A stretch of DNA of 64,000 nt from NCBI RefSeq assembly GCF_004346165.1, contig NZ_SLZZ01000006.1:94297-158296 (forward strand). The letters are read 5' to 3'. Position numbers and translations under genes: made by a program. The notes beneath the pieces are model-generated. The model saw only the letters and a program-made list of their open reading frames with translations. It had not been told where the DNA came from and did not search any database. The DNA comes from Muricomes intestini. Lineage in GTDB: Bacteria; Bacillota; Clostridia; Lachnospirales; Lachnospiraceae. Positions 32,583 through 41,373 of the stretch are shown here, in pieces. Within the stretch, counting starts at the first letter, position 1, and each line of letters opens with the position of its first letter.

Positions 32583-35500
32583 GCAAGAACTTGTTATAGA
32601 ACTTCTCGGTCAGCACCTGGCGGCATTAAAGGTTGGCATCATTATTAAAGGGGTAGATGGAATCTCTCCTGAATCAATAATTGCTGGCCTAGCATCAGAT
32701 AGTCAGCACTTATATGGAGCAGCTATAGGATACGATGGGGTAAAGGAGCATGCAGAGAAGAACTACGATATTACAGATTCTATAGAAAAGGCAGTTCTAT
32801 GGAGGAGTATTCCGGAGTGTGCGGGGCGCATAGTCGTTTTTATAAAAACAGATACTGACAAGCTTCATTCTCTGTCAGAATTTGAAAATATAAGTACAAG
32901 AGACATCTCTCGCTATTTACTTGAGAAGCAGGTAAACAGCAACAATAACACCCCTACAAATAATTTTTGGTCAGCTTTAGAAAAAACCTCTGACTACTAC
33001 ACATTCGAAGCTGTTGAAGATTTTGTTAATGCAGTCGCGAGAAGTAAAAGGCCTGAGGACGCAATACCTAAAAACATGTGGCGATTAAACTTGCTTGAGG
33101 ATAATGACATCCTTGGCACGAAGAGTAAGCCAGAGGATCGCCTTGCTCAAAATCGAGATATGATTTTTGCTATTGGGCAGCTAAGTGAAGATTCAAGAAA
33201 AAAGCTTAGCCGTTCGCTCGTTCGCTCGAAGGCAAAGGACAAGGCTCGCTTGCAAGCAGCTTATCGTAGCTTACAGAATTTTTACAAGTATGGTAATCAG
33301 GATACATTAAAGGATCTTGACCTTACTACTGTTCAAGAGCTCTTTTCCGCCTCACAGAAGAAGGAGAAAGTGAAGAAGAAGGAGACACCTAATCCAACCG
33401 ATGGTCCGGATTCTGACGAGCCAGATTCCAATACTCCTATTCGTCCTAAGGAACTTGATAGGTTGGTTTCTGATGCCATCGTTTTTGGCGATGATGAGGA
33501 ACAAAGGGATATAAGCAATCTTCTAGAGGAGTTGGATAAGCATTACGATACTGAGACTGAGGAAAATGATGATTCAATTCCTCCTATCGGGGGTATTTTC
33601 GAAGATCGTAGTATCGCTCTTGATACGCATCAGACAGATTTAAGGAAACTCGTTGGTAAGTTCTGCGGCCTAAATTCATGGGGCGGCATCATGGAGACAG
33701 ACGAAAGTGTCCTGAAGGATGCTATTTCCGCAGATATTAACGCTCTACATATATTCGACCCTGAGAGTAAAGATGCTGTCATTTCGTTTGTAGGAGGCAT
33801 AGACGGAAATCAGCCTTTATTTGATTTTATTAAGCAGTTTGATGAGCAATTTGACAGCAAAGGTCTGGAGACTCTTGAGAGATTCACTCCAATAATTGAC
33901 AATCTTAAGATTGCAAGAAAAAGCCTTCTTACACATCTTGACCTGATTATGTATCATCCAGTTCTTTTGTTTGGCGCATCTGAAAAGAGCAAGAATGATC
34001 TCATTGAATATATTCAGGCCTGGGAGCGGCTATATCACGCTTTCTGCAACAATGAACCTACCATGAGGCAGATAAGTCCGGGCGGAACAAGTTTTATTGC
34101 AAGAGCGATATTGCTATTAGACATACTATACGTAAAAACTCCAAAGGAATGGAAGGGTATTTTATTGCCGCTTCATCCTATTTATTTGTGGCGGTATTAT
34201 GAGGTCTTCAGGACACTCCCCAATAAAAAAGCCACACTTGCGGAAGAGGATAAGGAAGCACTAGCAAAGGTCCTAACTCAATTGCCACAGGTTTTAAGTT
34301 TTATTGTTGCTAATAATCTCGTGACAAATACTTCTGAGGATCGTATTCTGCCCTGCTCTGGTAGTATTGAAATGCTACCAACGTTTGAAAACAAGACGAA
34401 CCGCTACCTGGGAAATGATGGGACAGAATCGATAGAGGAAATTCTTACAAGATGGATTGGATTCGCTCCATATACAAGAAACGAAATCAGAATTTGCTCT
34501 GTTGATGCGCCGGACTTGATTGGAATAATCCGTCAGGTCAAGCATTTTATGGATAAAAATGAAGTAAAAAGAGTCGTTTATGATGTTTACCTTACGAGAA
34601 ATCAAAATGGAAACACCGAGCTTTCAAAGCTTGATTATTCTGGCAAGGACTACGAAATAGGTGAATTTATAAGAAATGATCGAATTGCAATTAGCATACA
34701 TAATTGCAAGGATTCTACCGAAGTTAAAGTGGCATTAGAGTTTAGGCCGGTACATGTGGCTTTTTACTTTGATCAATCCTCGTATTCCATCGAGTATGGC
34801 CCGAATAGTCACAACCTGTATATTAATCCGCTTGTTATCACCTATGAGTATGACTTTGATGAGATTCAGCATAAAGGAACAATCTTCCCTTCATCTGAGT
34901 CTGAATCTGGACTTATAGGAGACTATAACAAGCTATTAAGGTCAGCGGACATTATAAGTAACAATATGAATCCGAGGACAACATATAATGGAAATGCAGA
35001 CATGACTGCTGTTGTTTCTACCATAAAGGATGCGCAGACCCAATGGCTCGTTGTAGCGGATAGAGATACAAATAACTATCAGCCTCAGTCCGCTATTCCT
35101 ATTGGTGAGATGCAGTACGACAAGCGAATGGTTAATGCTTGGGCGGCAGACAATTCAAGAATAATTACGCAGTATTTGGATCTTCTTCGAGGCTATAACC
35201 TCTATCCTAAGAAGGACACACTTGTTGATATATTGCGTCAATTTGGACATATTGCTTCGAACGGGTTGATTAGCATACCGAGGTTCGGCGCTGATACGCA
35301 GGCAATAGACAATAAGAAGAAGGGTTTAATAGGAACACTTTTTGCAGCGTCCTGGTATATGAAAAAGTATGATGACGCCCTTGTTGCATCATTAGATGAC
35401 GATAAGGCTCGCCTTTGGCTGCAAGATAGCAAATATGGAAATGAAAGAGCTGACCTTGTAGGTCTTCATTATGATGCGGTTGAAAACAAGCTTTATGTTG

Positions 35501-37353
35501 AGCCCATTGAGGTCAAGACTAGAGATGAATCTCCAGATGCGACAATAACTAGAGATGAGGCCGATTCCAAGCACTTTAACATCTCAGGTCATGCCGCAGA
35601 GCAGATAGCGTCTATGGTTGAGCTGTTGCGGGAAATTTTCTACTCGGATAAAAACTCAATGGATATGTTTACCTCTGCGCGGAGAGAGGTTTTGAAGTAT
35701 CAAATTGTTTCTGAGTGCTTCAGAAATGTGCATGATTCTGATTGGCAAAAGAGATGGTATCTAATCTTGAAAAAGGCCTTCGGTAGTGGCGAAAGCGAAG
35801 GACTTAAGATTGAAGTTTCTGGAATTCTTCTTCATATAAAGTTGAACGAGGCCTCTGGAGGCGAACATATACCATGTAAGAATCCTGATTACGACGATTG
35901 CTCAATAGATTACTGGAAATTAACGGCAAAGGAAATACAACACGATATCCTTGGCGAGGAAACCAAAATAAAGGAATCAATTACTCCGGATTTTGACAAT
36001 TCTGAGGAATCTGATAAGGAAACTGAATCTAGTGATGACGCCTTTATTGATACTGACATAGAGGTAGCGAAGGACGAAATGGTGCCTGACAATAATGCAG
36101 TAGGACTGTATTCTAGGGATTTTTCTGATCATGGTCAAAAAGTACCGATGGTTGCTGAGGGGAATCCAAGCAGTGCAAGCATTCTCAGAGATTCTGGTCC
36201 TACACCATATGAGACTAAAAAAAATGCTGAGAAGGAAAATAATGGTGTCAGCCGCTCCGAGATAGATCGGTTGGTTAAGGATTTTAGGCGCTCGTGTGGT
36301 GACTATCATGTTACGCTTAAGGAATGCAATGCAGAGGATACTGTTGTTGGCCCAAGCGTTATAAGGTTGAAATTCAAGCTTGGGCGAGGACAGGCCCTGC
36401 AGGGACTGCAAAGTCATCTCGAAGACATTGGCAGAGAAATGAAGAGGACAGGCGTAATTATTCAACAGGTGCCAAATTCTGATGAGCTCTTATTGGATGT
36501 GCCGAGGCTTAAACGAGAAAAGGTACTGTTTAGGGATGTGATTGGCTCATTACCAAAGGTCACTTCACCTGAGCAGTTGTATTTCCCGTTAGGAAGAACT
36601 CCTAATGGTACGGATCTTTTTGAGGATCTTGGAGAGATGCCACATATGCTTGTGGGAGGAAGTACTGGCTCTGGTAAATCAGTATTCCTTTTCTCAATGC
36701 TTGCCGCGATGCTGATGACTCATCCTCGAAAAGAAGACTTGCAATTAATTCTTTCTTCAGCAAAGCTGGAGGATTTCATCCATTTTGCTGGGCTTCCCCA
36801 TTTATACTCTGGCAGTATTATTTCAGATGCTGAGGAGGCCACCCGCGTAATAAAAGAGGTGGTTTATGAAGAGTCTGAGCGCAGAGGGAAGCTATTAGCT
36901 GATGCAAGAGTTGCTAACATTATAGAATACAACAAAATTGCAACTGAGAAACTTGCTCCAATTGTTGTTGTAATAGATGAGTTCGCGGATTTGGCGGACC
37001 AATTAGAAACAAAGAAGGAGCAGAATGCTTTTTATAAGCCTGTACAGCGCATAGCGCAGGCTGGCAGGAGCAGAGGAATTCATCTCGTTATATGTACGCA
37101 GAGGCCAGAAGCTAAACTGGTTCCTTCAACGACAAAAGCTCAATTGAATGGCCGAGTTGCGTTGCGTGTAAATGATGCCATTTCTTCTAGAATGATTATT
37201 GAGGAGCCTGATGCCCAGTATCTACAGAAGCATGGAGACATGATATATAGAAATGGTGATGTTATAGAAAGAGCCCAGGGATATTTAATCGAAATCCCTG
37301 AGTTGGACGAAATAGTTCAAAACGTAATAGACGGGAAGTATTTGAAGAGGTGA
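32572..37353 (+). CDS. DptH-like nuclease/FtsK-HerA translocase
   Basis: A giant 1593-residue protein. The N-terminal 300 residues are unknown, then an acidic low-complexity linker. A large uncharacterised middle follows. A candidate PD-(D/E)XK site (RADLVGLHYD, then VEPIEVKT) lies near residues 959-980. A second acidic linker follows, then a FtsK/SpoIIIE motor with Walker A GGSTGSGKS at 1362-1370 and Walker B IVVVIDEFADL near 1465, plus VICTQRPEAKL. The architecture matches DptH of Dnd-linked restriction: a DNA pump coupled to cutting. GGAGG precedes the start. Confidence 0.8.
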   Translation: MIDKQELVIELLGQHLAALKVGIIIKGVDGISPESIIAGLASDSQHLYGAAIGYDGVKEHAEKNYDITDSIEKAVLWRSIPECAGRIVVFIKTDTDKLHSLSEFENISTRDISRYLLEKQVNSNNNTPTNNFWSALEKTSDYYTFEAVEDFVNAVARSKRPEDAIPKNMWRLNLLEDNDILGTKSKPEDRLAQNRDMIFAIGQLSEDSRKKLSRSLVRSKAKDKARLQAAYRSLQNFYKYGNQDTLKDLDLTTVQELFSASQKKEKVKKKETPNPTDGPDSDEPDSNTPIRPKELDRLVSDAIVFGDDEEQRDISNLLEELDKHYDTETEENDDSIPPIGGIFEDRSIALDTHQTDLRKLVGKFCGLNSWGGIMETDESVLKDAISADINALHIFDPESKDAVISFVGGIDGNQPLFDFIKQFDEQFDSKGLETLERFTPIIDNLKIARKSLLTHLDLIMYHPVLLFGASEKSKNDLIEYIQAWERLYHAFCNNEPTMRQISPGGTSFIARAILLLDILYVKTPKEWKGILLPLHPIYLWRYYEVFRTLPNKKATLAEEDKEALAKVLTQLPQVLSFIVANNLVTNTSEDRILPCSGSIEMLPTFENKTNRYLGNDGTESIEEILTRWIGFAPYTRNEIRICSVDAPDLIGIIRQVKHFMDKNEVKRVVYDVYLTRNQNGNTELSKLDYSGKDYEIGEFIRNDRIAISIHNCKDSTEVKVALEFRPVHVAFYFDQSSYSIEYGPNSHNLYINPLVITYEYDFDEIQHKGTIFPSSESESGLIGDYNKLLRSADIISNNMNPRTTYNGNADMTAVVSTIKDAQTQWLVVADRDTNNYQPQSAIPIGEMQYDKRMVNAWAADNSRIITQYLDLLRGYNLYPKKDTLVDILRQFGHIASNGLISIPRFGADTQAIDNKKKGLIGTLFAASWYMKKYDDALVASLDDDKARLWLQDSKYGNERADLVGLHYDAVENKLYVEPIEVKTRDESPDATITRDEADSKHFNISGHAAEQIASMVELLREIFYSDKNSMDMFTSARREVLKYQIVSECFRNVHDSDWQKRWYLILKKAFGSGESEGLKIEVSGILLHIKLNEASGGEHIPCKNPDYDDCSIDYWKLTAKEIQHDILGEETKIKESITPDFDNSEESDKETESSDDAFIDTDIEVAKDEMVPDNNAVGLYSRDFSDHGQKVPMVAEGNPSSASILRDSGPTPYETKKNAEKENNGVSRSEIDRLVKDFRRSCGDYHVTLKECNAEDTVVGPSVIRLKFKLGRGQALQGLQSHLEDIGREMKRTGVIIQQVPNSDELLLDVPRLKREKVLFRDVIGSLPKVTSPEQLYFPLGRTPNGTDLFEDLGEMPHMLVGGSTGSGKSVFLFSMLAAMLMTHPRKEDLQLILSSAKLEDFIHFAGLPHLYSGSIISDAEEATRVIKEVVYEESERRGKLLADARVANIIEYNKIATEKLAPIVVVIDEFADLADQLETKKEQNAFYKPVQRIAQAGRSRGIHLVICTQRPEAKLVPSTTKAQLNGRVALRVNDAISSRMIIEEPDAQYLQKHGDMIYRNGDVIERAQGYLIEIPELDEIVQNVIDGKYLKR

Positions 37354-37359
37354 TTACTG

Positions 37360-38040
37360 ATGTCTGAGCCGGAGGTTAAATATGGCATATTTAAGACAGA
37401 AATCAAAAACCGTTTTCTGTGCACTGTGAATGTCGACGGGATAGACACACTATGCTATATTCCCTCCTCCTGCAGATTAAGTAACTTTATTAATATGAAA
37501 GGCCGAATGGTTTTGCTGTTGCCTATAAAGAAAGAAAATGCACGGACGAAATATTCCGTGTATGCCATTCAGTACAGACGAGGCTTTGTACCCGTAAGCT
37601 TGTCGAGTGTTAATCAAGTTATAAAAAACGAGCTTAATAGAAGAATTTTCTCTTTCTTGGGTAGCAGAAAACAAGTTTTTGGTGAAAAAAGCATTGATGG
37701 TTATAAGAGCGATCTTTATATAGAAGATAGCGATACAGTCGTTGAAATTAAAAGCATTCTTTCTTTTGGCAAGGAAGCTTTGTTTCCAACCGTATCCTCA
37801 GAGCGGGCTAATCACCAGTTAGAGAATATCAGGGAACTTCTTCTGAATGGACATAAAGTATGCTATATGTTTATTTCTATGTATGGAGGTACAAAGCAGA
37901 TAACCGTTAATGAGGAGCAAACAGAATACTTTTCTCTTTTTAGGAAATGTATAGAGGTAGGCATGACGGTTCGTGGTTTTTCCTTATATATGGATAATGG
38001 CGTGCCAAAGGTGAAGGCAACAGTCAAATGCATCTTTTAA
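37360..38040 (+). CDS. SfsA-like PD-(D/E)XK nuclease
   Basis: A 226-residue protein resembling SfsA: an N-terminal OB-like domain (FLCTVNVDGIDTLCYIPSSCRLSNF, which fits the SfsA pattern of binding domain then a proline-serine turn), then a nuclease core with DLYIEDSDTVVEIKSI (Asp and E-I-K) and FPTVSSERANHQLENIREL. SfsA proteins are DNA/RNA nucleases; finding one as the last gene of a defence operon, six bases after the FtsK gene, suggests it is the or a second effector. Divergence from housekeeping SfsA is considerable. Confidence 0.72.
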   Translation: MSEPEVKYGIFKTEIKNRFLCTVNVDGIDTLCYIPSSCRLSNFINMKGRMVLLLPIKKENARTKYSVYAIQYRRGFVPVSLSSVNQVIKNELNRRIFSFLGSRKQVFGEKSIDGYKSDLYIEDSDTVVEIKSILSFGKEALFPTVSSERANHQLENIRELLLNGHKVCYMFISMYGGTKQITVNEEQTEYFSLFRKCIEVGMTVRGFSLYMDNGVPKVKATVKCIF

Positions 38041-38190
38041 AACCCGTTCATTTGAATTAAACCTTTCAACGATAGCCATACTTTTCAACAATTGCAGATT
38101 GGGGGTGTCGCTTTTGACTACAGCTACCGCAGCAGCATATGAATACAGAACCAGAAGTGCACTCCCGCACCATGCCCTGAAACGCAGAAA

Positions 38191-38218
38191 AGCCCAGAAA
38201 CTGCGCGGTTTCTGGGCT
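38191..38218. terminator. terminator downstream of the DUF4338 operon
   Basis: A perfect 11-base stem AGCCCAGAAAC / GTTTCTGGGCT with loop TGCGCG, flanked by AAAA on both sides, 150 bases after the last gene. It can end rightward transcription of the cassette. Confidence 0.7.
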
Positions 38219-38259
38219 AAAAGTACATACGGGCATTGTATCAAAGATTACGTCTTGTT

Positions 38260-38940
38260 AGATACGGCACGAGTGTCGGAATTAGATGTCATGCATAGGA
38301 ATCTTTTAACGATGGATGCGCAGAACCGCTGAAAGAATGCTGGTCGGACATTCATGGCGATTGAAAAACCGGACATTGAAGGTATGTTAGAACTAATTTG
38401 GTAGGGAAAGTAACAACCCGAGAAGCAATAAGAAAAGCAACTTGATCGCTGACCGACCAAGTCGATGACAGATAGGGTTGAGATCGTAATGACGCGGCGC
38501 CGAACTGCAGGAGAGCAGGTTGAGACGATGGCCTCCCTCCTGCCCGCAGTATTATAGGTAGAAAAAGCCTTTGGATAAATTTCCGCAAACGCCGAGCACC
38601 TGTAAAAACGCCGCTTTTCGGCTTTGAGCAGTTCCCGCAAACGGACGGAAATGTGTCCAAAATCCAGACATCAAGGTGCTTTTCTCAAGCCATGTGGAGA
38701 CGGTAGTATTGATGTCTAAGATGAAATGATAAGGTGTGAAAAAGGCTTGATTTCAGGTCTTTTTTGCTATCGAGATTATGGAAACATTCAATCAAAGGCC
38801 TTAACATAACGCTCTGCGGAAACAGTGCAACGAAGACTTGCCTGAAAAAGTGTGTATAGTTTAGACGCCGATTTAGATGTCGGGCATTAAAACAGTGGTT
38901 TAGATGTCAGAGAGAGTTTAGGTAGCGGATTGAATGTCGA
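38260..38940. other. scarred intergenic region with degenerate repeats
   Basis: No believable gene lies between 38041 and 38965. Five degenerate copies of TTTAGATGTCGG stand at 38860, 38872, 38899, 38917 and 38930, and another ATTAGATGTC near 38280, all in one direction, as in the multiply repeated ends of IS21-like elements. A stretch at about 38495-38705 shares ordered blocks (GGTTGAGACGATGGC, TTGGATAAATTTCCGCA, ATCCAGACATC, GCCATGTGGAGACG) with 50350-50620. The region looks like debris of excised or decayed insertion elements. Confidence 0.5.
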
Positions 38941-38965
38941 TGGAGAGAAAGGAGATAATTTGCGA

Positions 38966-39952
38966 ATGGAAAGAAATTTACTCGTAGGTAACGGTATTAA
39001 TATTCAGTTTGGCGGAAAAGATGTATATTCTGGCTGTGCAACAATGAATAGAGTAGTTGAAAATATAAAGGCCGGAAAATATACAGCACTAGCGGAAAAT
39101 TCATTATCGACAGAAGAACAGCTTGAATTTTTAGAGGGACTGGTAAATGTTATTAATCAAATCAGAGGAAAAAAACTCAGAGGTAATGCTGAAGGTTTGT
39201 TTATGGTAATGGAATTAGATAGAATTTCAAGAACATATCCAGAAAGAAGTAATGTGCTGTCTGTCTTTTTAGAGGATTACTTTTTGGCTTTTGAGATATT
39301 TAATAATGGATTTAGAGCAGAAGATGGAGAGGAACAGAGTGAAAAATTCAGAAAAATAGGATTTGCTTTTCTTCGCCAAATGATAGTTGATGGCATATAT
39401 AATAACGGTGAAATCAACAATGTGTATAAAAATTTTTATCCAGGGATGAATAAGTACCTCAATCGATTCAGTAATATCTTCACAACAAATTACGATTATA
39501 ACTTGGAAAGTACGTTAGGCAGTTCAGAGCGAATATGTCATCTTCATGGGGAGTTTTCAAAATTAGCACCAGAGTACAGTAATACCAGTTTATACTACCA
39601 GGAGCATAAACAGGAGTGCAAAAAATTGATATCTAATATGATTCATGGGATGGAACAATGCTATAGTGATGCAGTTATGAGTTGGTCTTGGCTTGATAAG
39701 TATGGAGAATTGATTGAGTCTGAAACAAAGTATAAAGAATCTCTGTTTAAATCGATAGGTGGACAGTTGGAAGTAGTTGGACTTGCACCAGCAAATGATG
39801 AGCACCTGTTTTTACTTATTAGCACCAATCCTAAAATTAAATCAGTTGTATATTACTATCATAATGATGAAGAGAGAAACGAATTGCCACACCACATTAA
39901 AAAGCCTGTAACATATAAAAAAGCAGAAAAACTATGGGATTCGCTGAAATGA
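38966..39952 (+). CDS. SIR2-like domain protein
   Basis: A 328-residue protein of the SIR2-like family used as NAD-depleting effectors in anti-phage systems (Thoeris, DSR, and others). Motifs: LLVGNGINIQFGG at residues 5-17 (the NAD-binding start), FTTNYDYNLE near 171 and CHLHGEF near 190, which holds the catalytic-type histidine. The C-terminal 130 residues are a separate domain of unknown type, ending in PVTYKKAEKLW. No partner such as TIR or pAgo is next door; it may be a single-gene system. GGAG precedes an ATG at 38966; a TTG two codons before is possible. Confidence 0.8.
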   Translation: MERNLLVGNGINIQFGGKDVYSGCATMNRVVENIKAGKYTALAENSLSTEEQLEFLEGLVNVINQIRGKKLRGNAEGLFMVMELDRISRTYPERSNVLSVFLEDYFLAFEIFNNGFRAEDGEEQSEKFRKIGFAFLRQMIVDGIYNNGEINNVYKNFYPGMNKYLNRFSNIFTTNYDYNLESTLGSSERICHLHGEFSKLAPEYSNTSLYYQEHKQECKKLISNMIHGMEQCYSDAVMSWSWLDKYGELIESETKYKESLFKSIGGQLEVVGLAPANDEHLFLLISTNPKIKSVVYYYHNDEERNELPHHIKKPVTYKKAEKLWDSLK

Positions 39953-39970
39953 TATTTTTTGAAAAAATAC

Positions 39971-40002
39971 TTGACAGGGACAAAGTCCCTACTTGCTAAG
40001 AT
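39971..40002 (+). promoter_or_regulatory. MerR-type promoter with dyad
   Basis: TTGACA and TAAGAT are separated by 20 bases, longer than the optimum and typical for promoters that a MerR regulator must twist to activate. AGGGAC-AAA-GTCCCT, a perfect inverted repeat (39976-39990), lies within the spacer. The regulator's own gene starts 26 bases downstream, so autoregulation is likely. Confidence 0.75.
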
Positions 40003-40027
40003 AGGTCTTGAAAGGAGGTCGAAGTAT

Positions 40028-40714
40028 ATGAGACCAAAAGAAATTCAAGAAAAACTCAATATCGATGGTGACAGAATTAAGCTGTTTAAGAGGGAGGGAA
40101 TCTTCACACCGGAGAATCCACCATCTGGAAATCGAAGCACCAATTATACAGATGCAGATTGTGAGCATTTACGATTGCTTGTAGTGCTTACTAAATCTGG
40201 GCTTACATGCAGCGATATCAGAAAGTTGCAAGAAGGTGAATGCACTTTAGAAGAAGCAATAAAAATCAGAAAGAATAATATTGATGCTGAGATAAAGAGA
40301 AAGCAAAATGCATTGATTTTGCTTTCAGAACTTCTTGCTGATAAGGTGGAATTTGAAACATTCGAAACAGACCATTATTGGAATGTTATTGCGGCGAGAG
40401 AAGCAGAGGGCGAGGAATTCATCAATACAGAAGATATGTATGGCTATCGTGCGGTATCGTTAATTCGCAGTATCAAATGCCCTTATTGCGGTGAGGAACA
40501 TGAAGTGGATTTAGAAGATTACATGTATGACGAGAGCAGTTATGAGAAAGAGAATGGAATGGGACCAGATGTAGTCTATAGCTTTAATTCCGAGGATGGT
40601 TATGAATGTCATGAATGTGGTAGAATTATACAAATCGAAGGTTGGATTCGAGAATACCCTGAAGGGGCATACGATTCGGAAGATATCAATGTAGTCGAAG
40701 GAGAGAAGGATTAG
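40028..40714 (+). CDS. MerR-family regulator with zinc ribbon
   Basis: A 228-residue protein: MerR winged helix at residues 1-70 (LNIDGDRIKLFKREGIFTPE, NYTDADCEHLRLLVVL), a coiled coil at about 85-115, then an unusual C-terminal zinc ribbon formed by CPYCGEEH near 150 and CHECGR near 194. The ligand is unknown; the ribbon could sense metal, redox state or a protein. AGGAGG precedes the ATG at 40028. It follows the SIR2 gene after 75 bases and has its own promoter. Confidence 0.88.
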   Translation: MRPKEIQEKLNIDGDRIKLFKREGIFTPENPPSGNRSTNYTDADCEHLRLLVVLTKSGLTCSDIRKLQEGECTLEEAIKIRKNNIDAEIKRKQNALILLSELLADKVEFETFETDHYWNVIAAREAEGEEFINTEDMYGYRAVSLIRSIKCPYCGEEHEVDLEDYMYDESSYEKENGMGPDVVYSFNSEDGYECHECGRIIQIEGWIREYPEGAYDSEDINVVEGEKD

Positions 40715-40943
40715 TGCAACTTACAACTGCATCGAATAATAAGGCATCTTCATTGATACGAATGTTCTTCGAAAATTCCAGAATCATGTCTTCCAGCAAA
40801 GCAGAATCTGGGCTTTGAATTTTTGAATATGTAAGATTTAGAGCATACGGATGCTCTGTAATATACGAATAAGCCGCTTCCCACATGGGATGGTAGCAAA
40901 CATTGTAAATAAACTGTTCGATCTCGTTATTATACGTGCTCAA
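40686..40943 (-). CDS. small protein of unknown function, convergent
   Basis: An 85-residue protein (LSTYNNEIEQFIYNV start, then MWEAAYSYITEHPYALNL and EDMILEFSKNIRINEDALLFDAVV). The proposed TTG start at 40943 has a GGAAGG site nine bases before. A consensus promoter stands just upstream at 40992-41020; the ATG at 40991 touches its -10 box and so cannot be used. It overlaps the MerR gene tail by 29 bases. No family recognised; moderately sure it is real. Confidence 0.5.
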   Translation of the reverse strand: MSTYNNEIEQFIYNVCYHPMWEAAYSYITEHPYALNLTYSKIQSPDSALLEDMILEFSKNIRINEDALLFDAVVSCTNPSLLRLH

Positions 40944-40991
40944 CTTGTACAGCCTTCCTTCCCTGAAAACCGGTGTAATTGATAATTTCAT

Positions 40992-41020
40992 ATTATAGCA
41001 GAATTGTGTTGTGCATTCAA
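40992..41020 (-). promoter_or_regulatory. minus-strand sigma-A promoter
   Basis: Reading leftward: TTGAAT, 17 bases, TATAAT with an upstream TGC, a near-perfect extended promoter. It would drive the small gene at 40686-40943. Confidence 0.7.
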
Positions 41021-41034
41021 TAGAATAAAAAGAA

Positions 41035-41057
41035 AATTCTTCTATTCATGAAGAATT
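41035..41057. promoter_or_regulatory. inverted repeat in the divergent control region
   Basis: AATTCTTC-TATTCAT-GAAGAATT, a perfect 8-base inverted repeat, lies between the leftward promoter and the XRE gene at 41141. Its symmetry and place suggest an operator for that XRE regulator. Confidence 0.5.
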
Positions 41058-41140
41058 ACTCTTTATTCTGAAACGAGAAGATGATACACTATACTCATGC
41101 TGCGGTAATATCTGTTTTTGAAAATCGAGAGGTGACCACC

Positions 41141-41362
41141 ATGGAAGTTAGTTATAAAAAATTATGGAAAATTTTGATCGACAAAGACATGAAAAAGAAA
41201 GACTTACAGGCAGCTGCTGGAATGAGCTGGGCTTCAGTTACAAAGCTTTCAAAGGGAGAGACTGTAAGCATGGAAGTGTTGATGAAGGTGTGCAAGGCAC
41301 TTGACTGTAATATAGGAGATATTATGGATTTTATCCCCACAGATGGAGATAGCAAAGCTTGA
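41141..41362 (+). CDS. XRE-family regulator of the TcmP/type III RM operon
   Basis: A 73-residue HTH protein: SYKKLWKILIDKDMKKKDLQAAAGMSWASVTKLSKGETV, then VLMKVCKALDCNIGDIMDF. Very close to the regulator at 27109, with the same LWK-LID-DMKK core. GAGAGGTGA precedes the ATG. It heads a compact run of five more genes up to 49201, with gaps of at most 17 bases, so it is likely the operon's controller. Confidence 0.88.
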   Translation: MEVSYKKLWKILIDKDMKKKDLQAAAGMSWASVTKLSKGETVSMEVLMKVCKALDCNIGDIMDFIPTDGDSKA

Positions 41363-41373
41363 GGGGTGAGAAT

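Noticed and set aside
27493..38040. Calling the cassette Druantia or a complete Dnd restriction system
   Set aside because: There is no DUF1998 helicase (DruE) and no dndBCDE phosphorothioation genes; only single domains are shared with those systems.
38099..38332. Plus-strand frame of 77 codons after the SfsA-like gene
   Set aside because: It runs straight through the perfect terminator hairpin at 38191-38218 and has no family resemblance.
38248..38660. Minus-strand frames of 100-130 codons in the scarred gap
   Set aside because: Cysteine/serine-rich low-quality sequence, no ribosome site; better explained as decayed mobile-element DNA.
38966..40714. Calling SIR2 plus MerR a Thoeris or DSR system
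   Set aside because: No TIR protein is nearby, and the SIR2 protein is far shorter than the large DSR proteins; the MerR has its own promoter.
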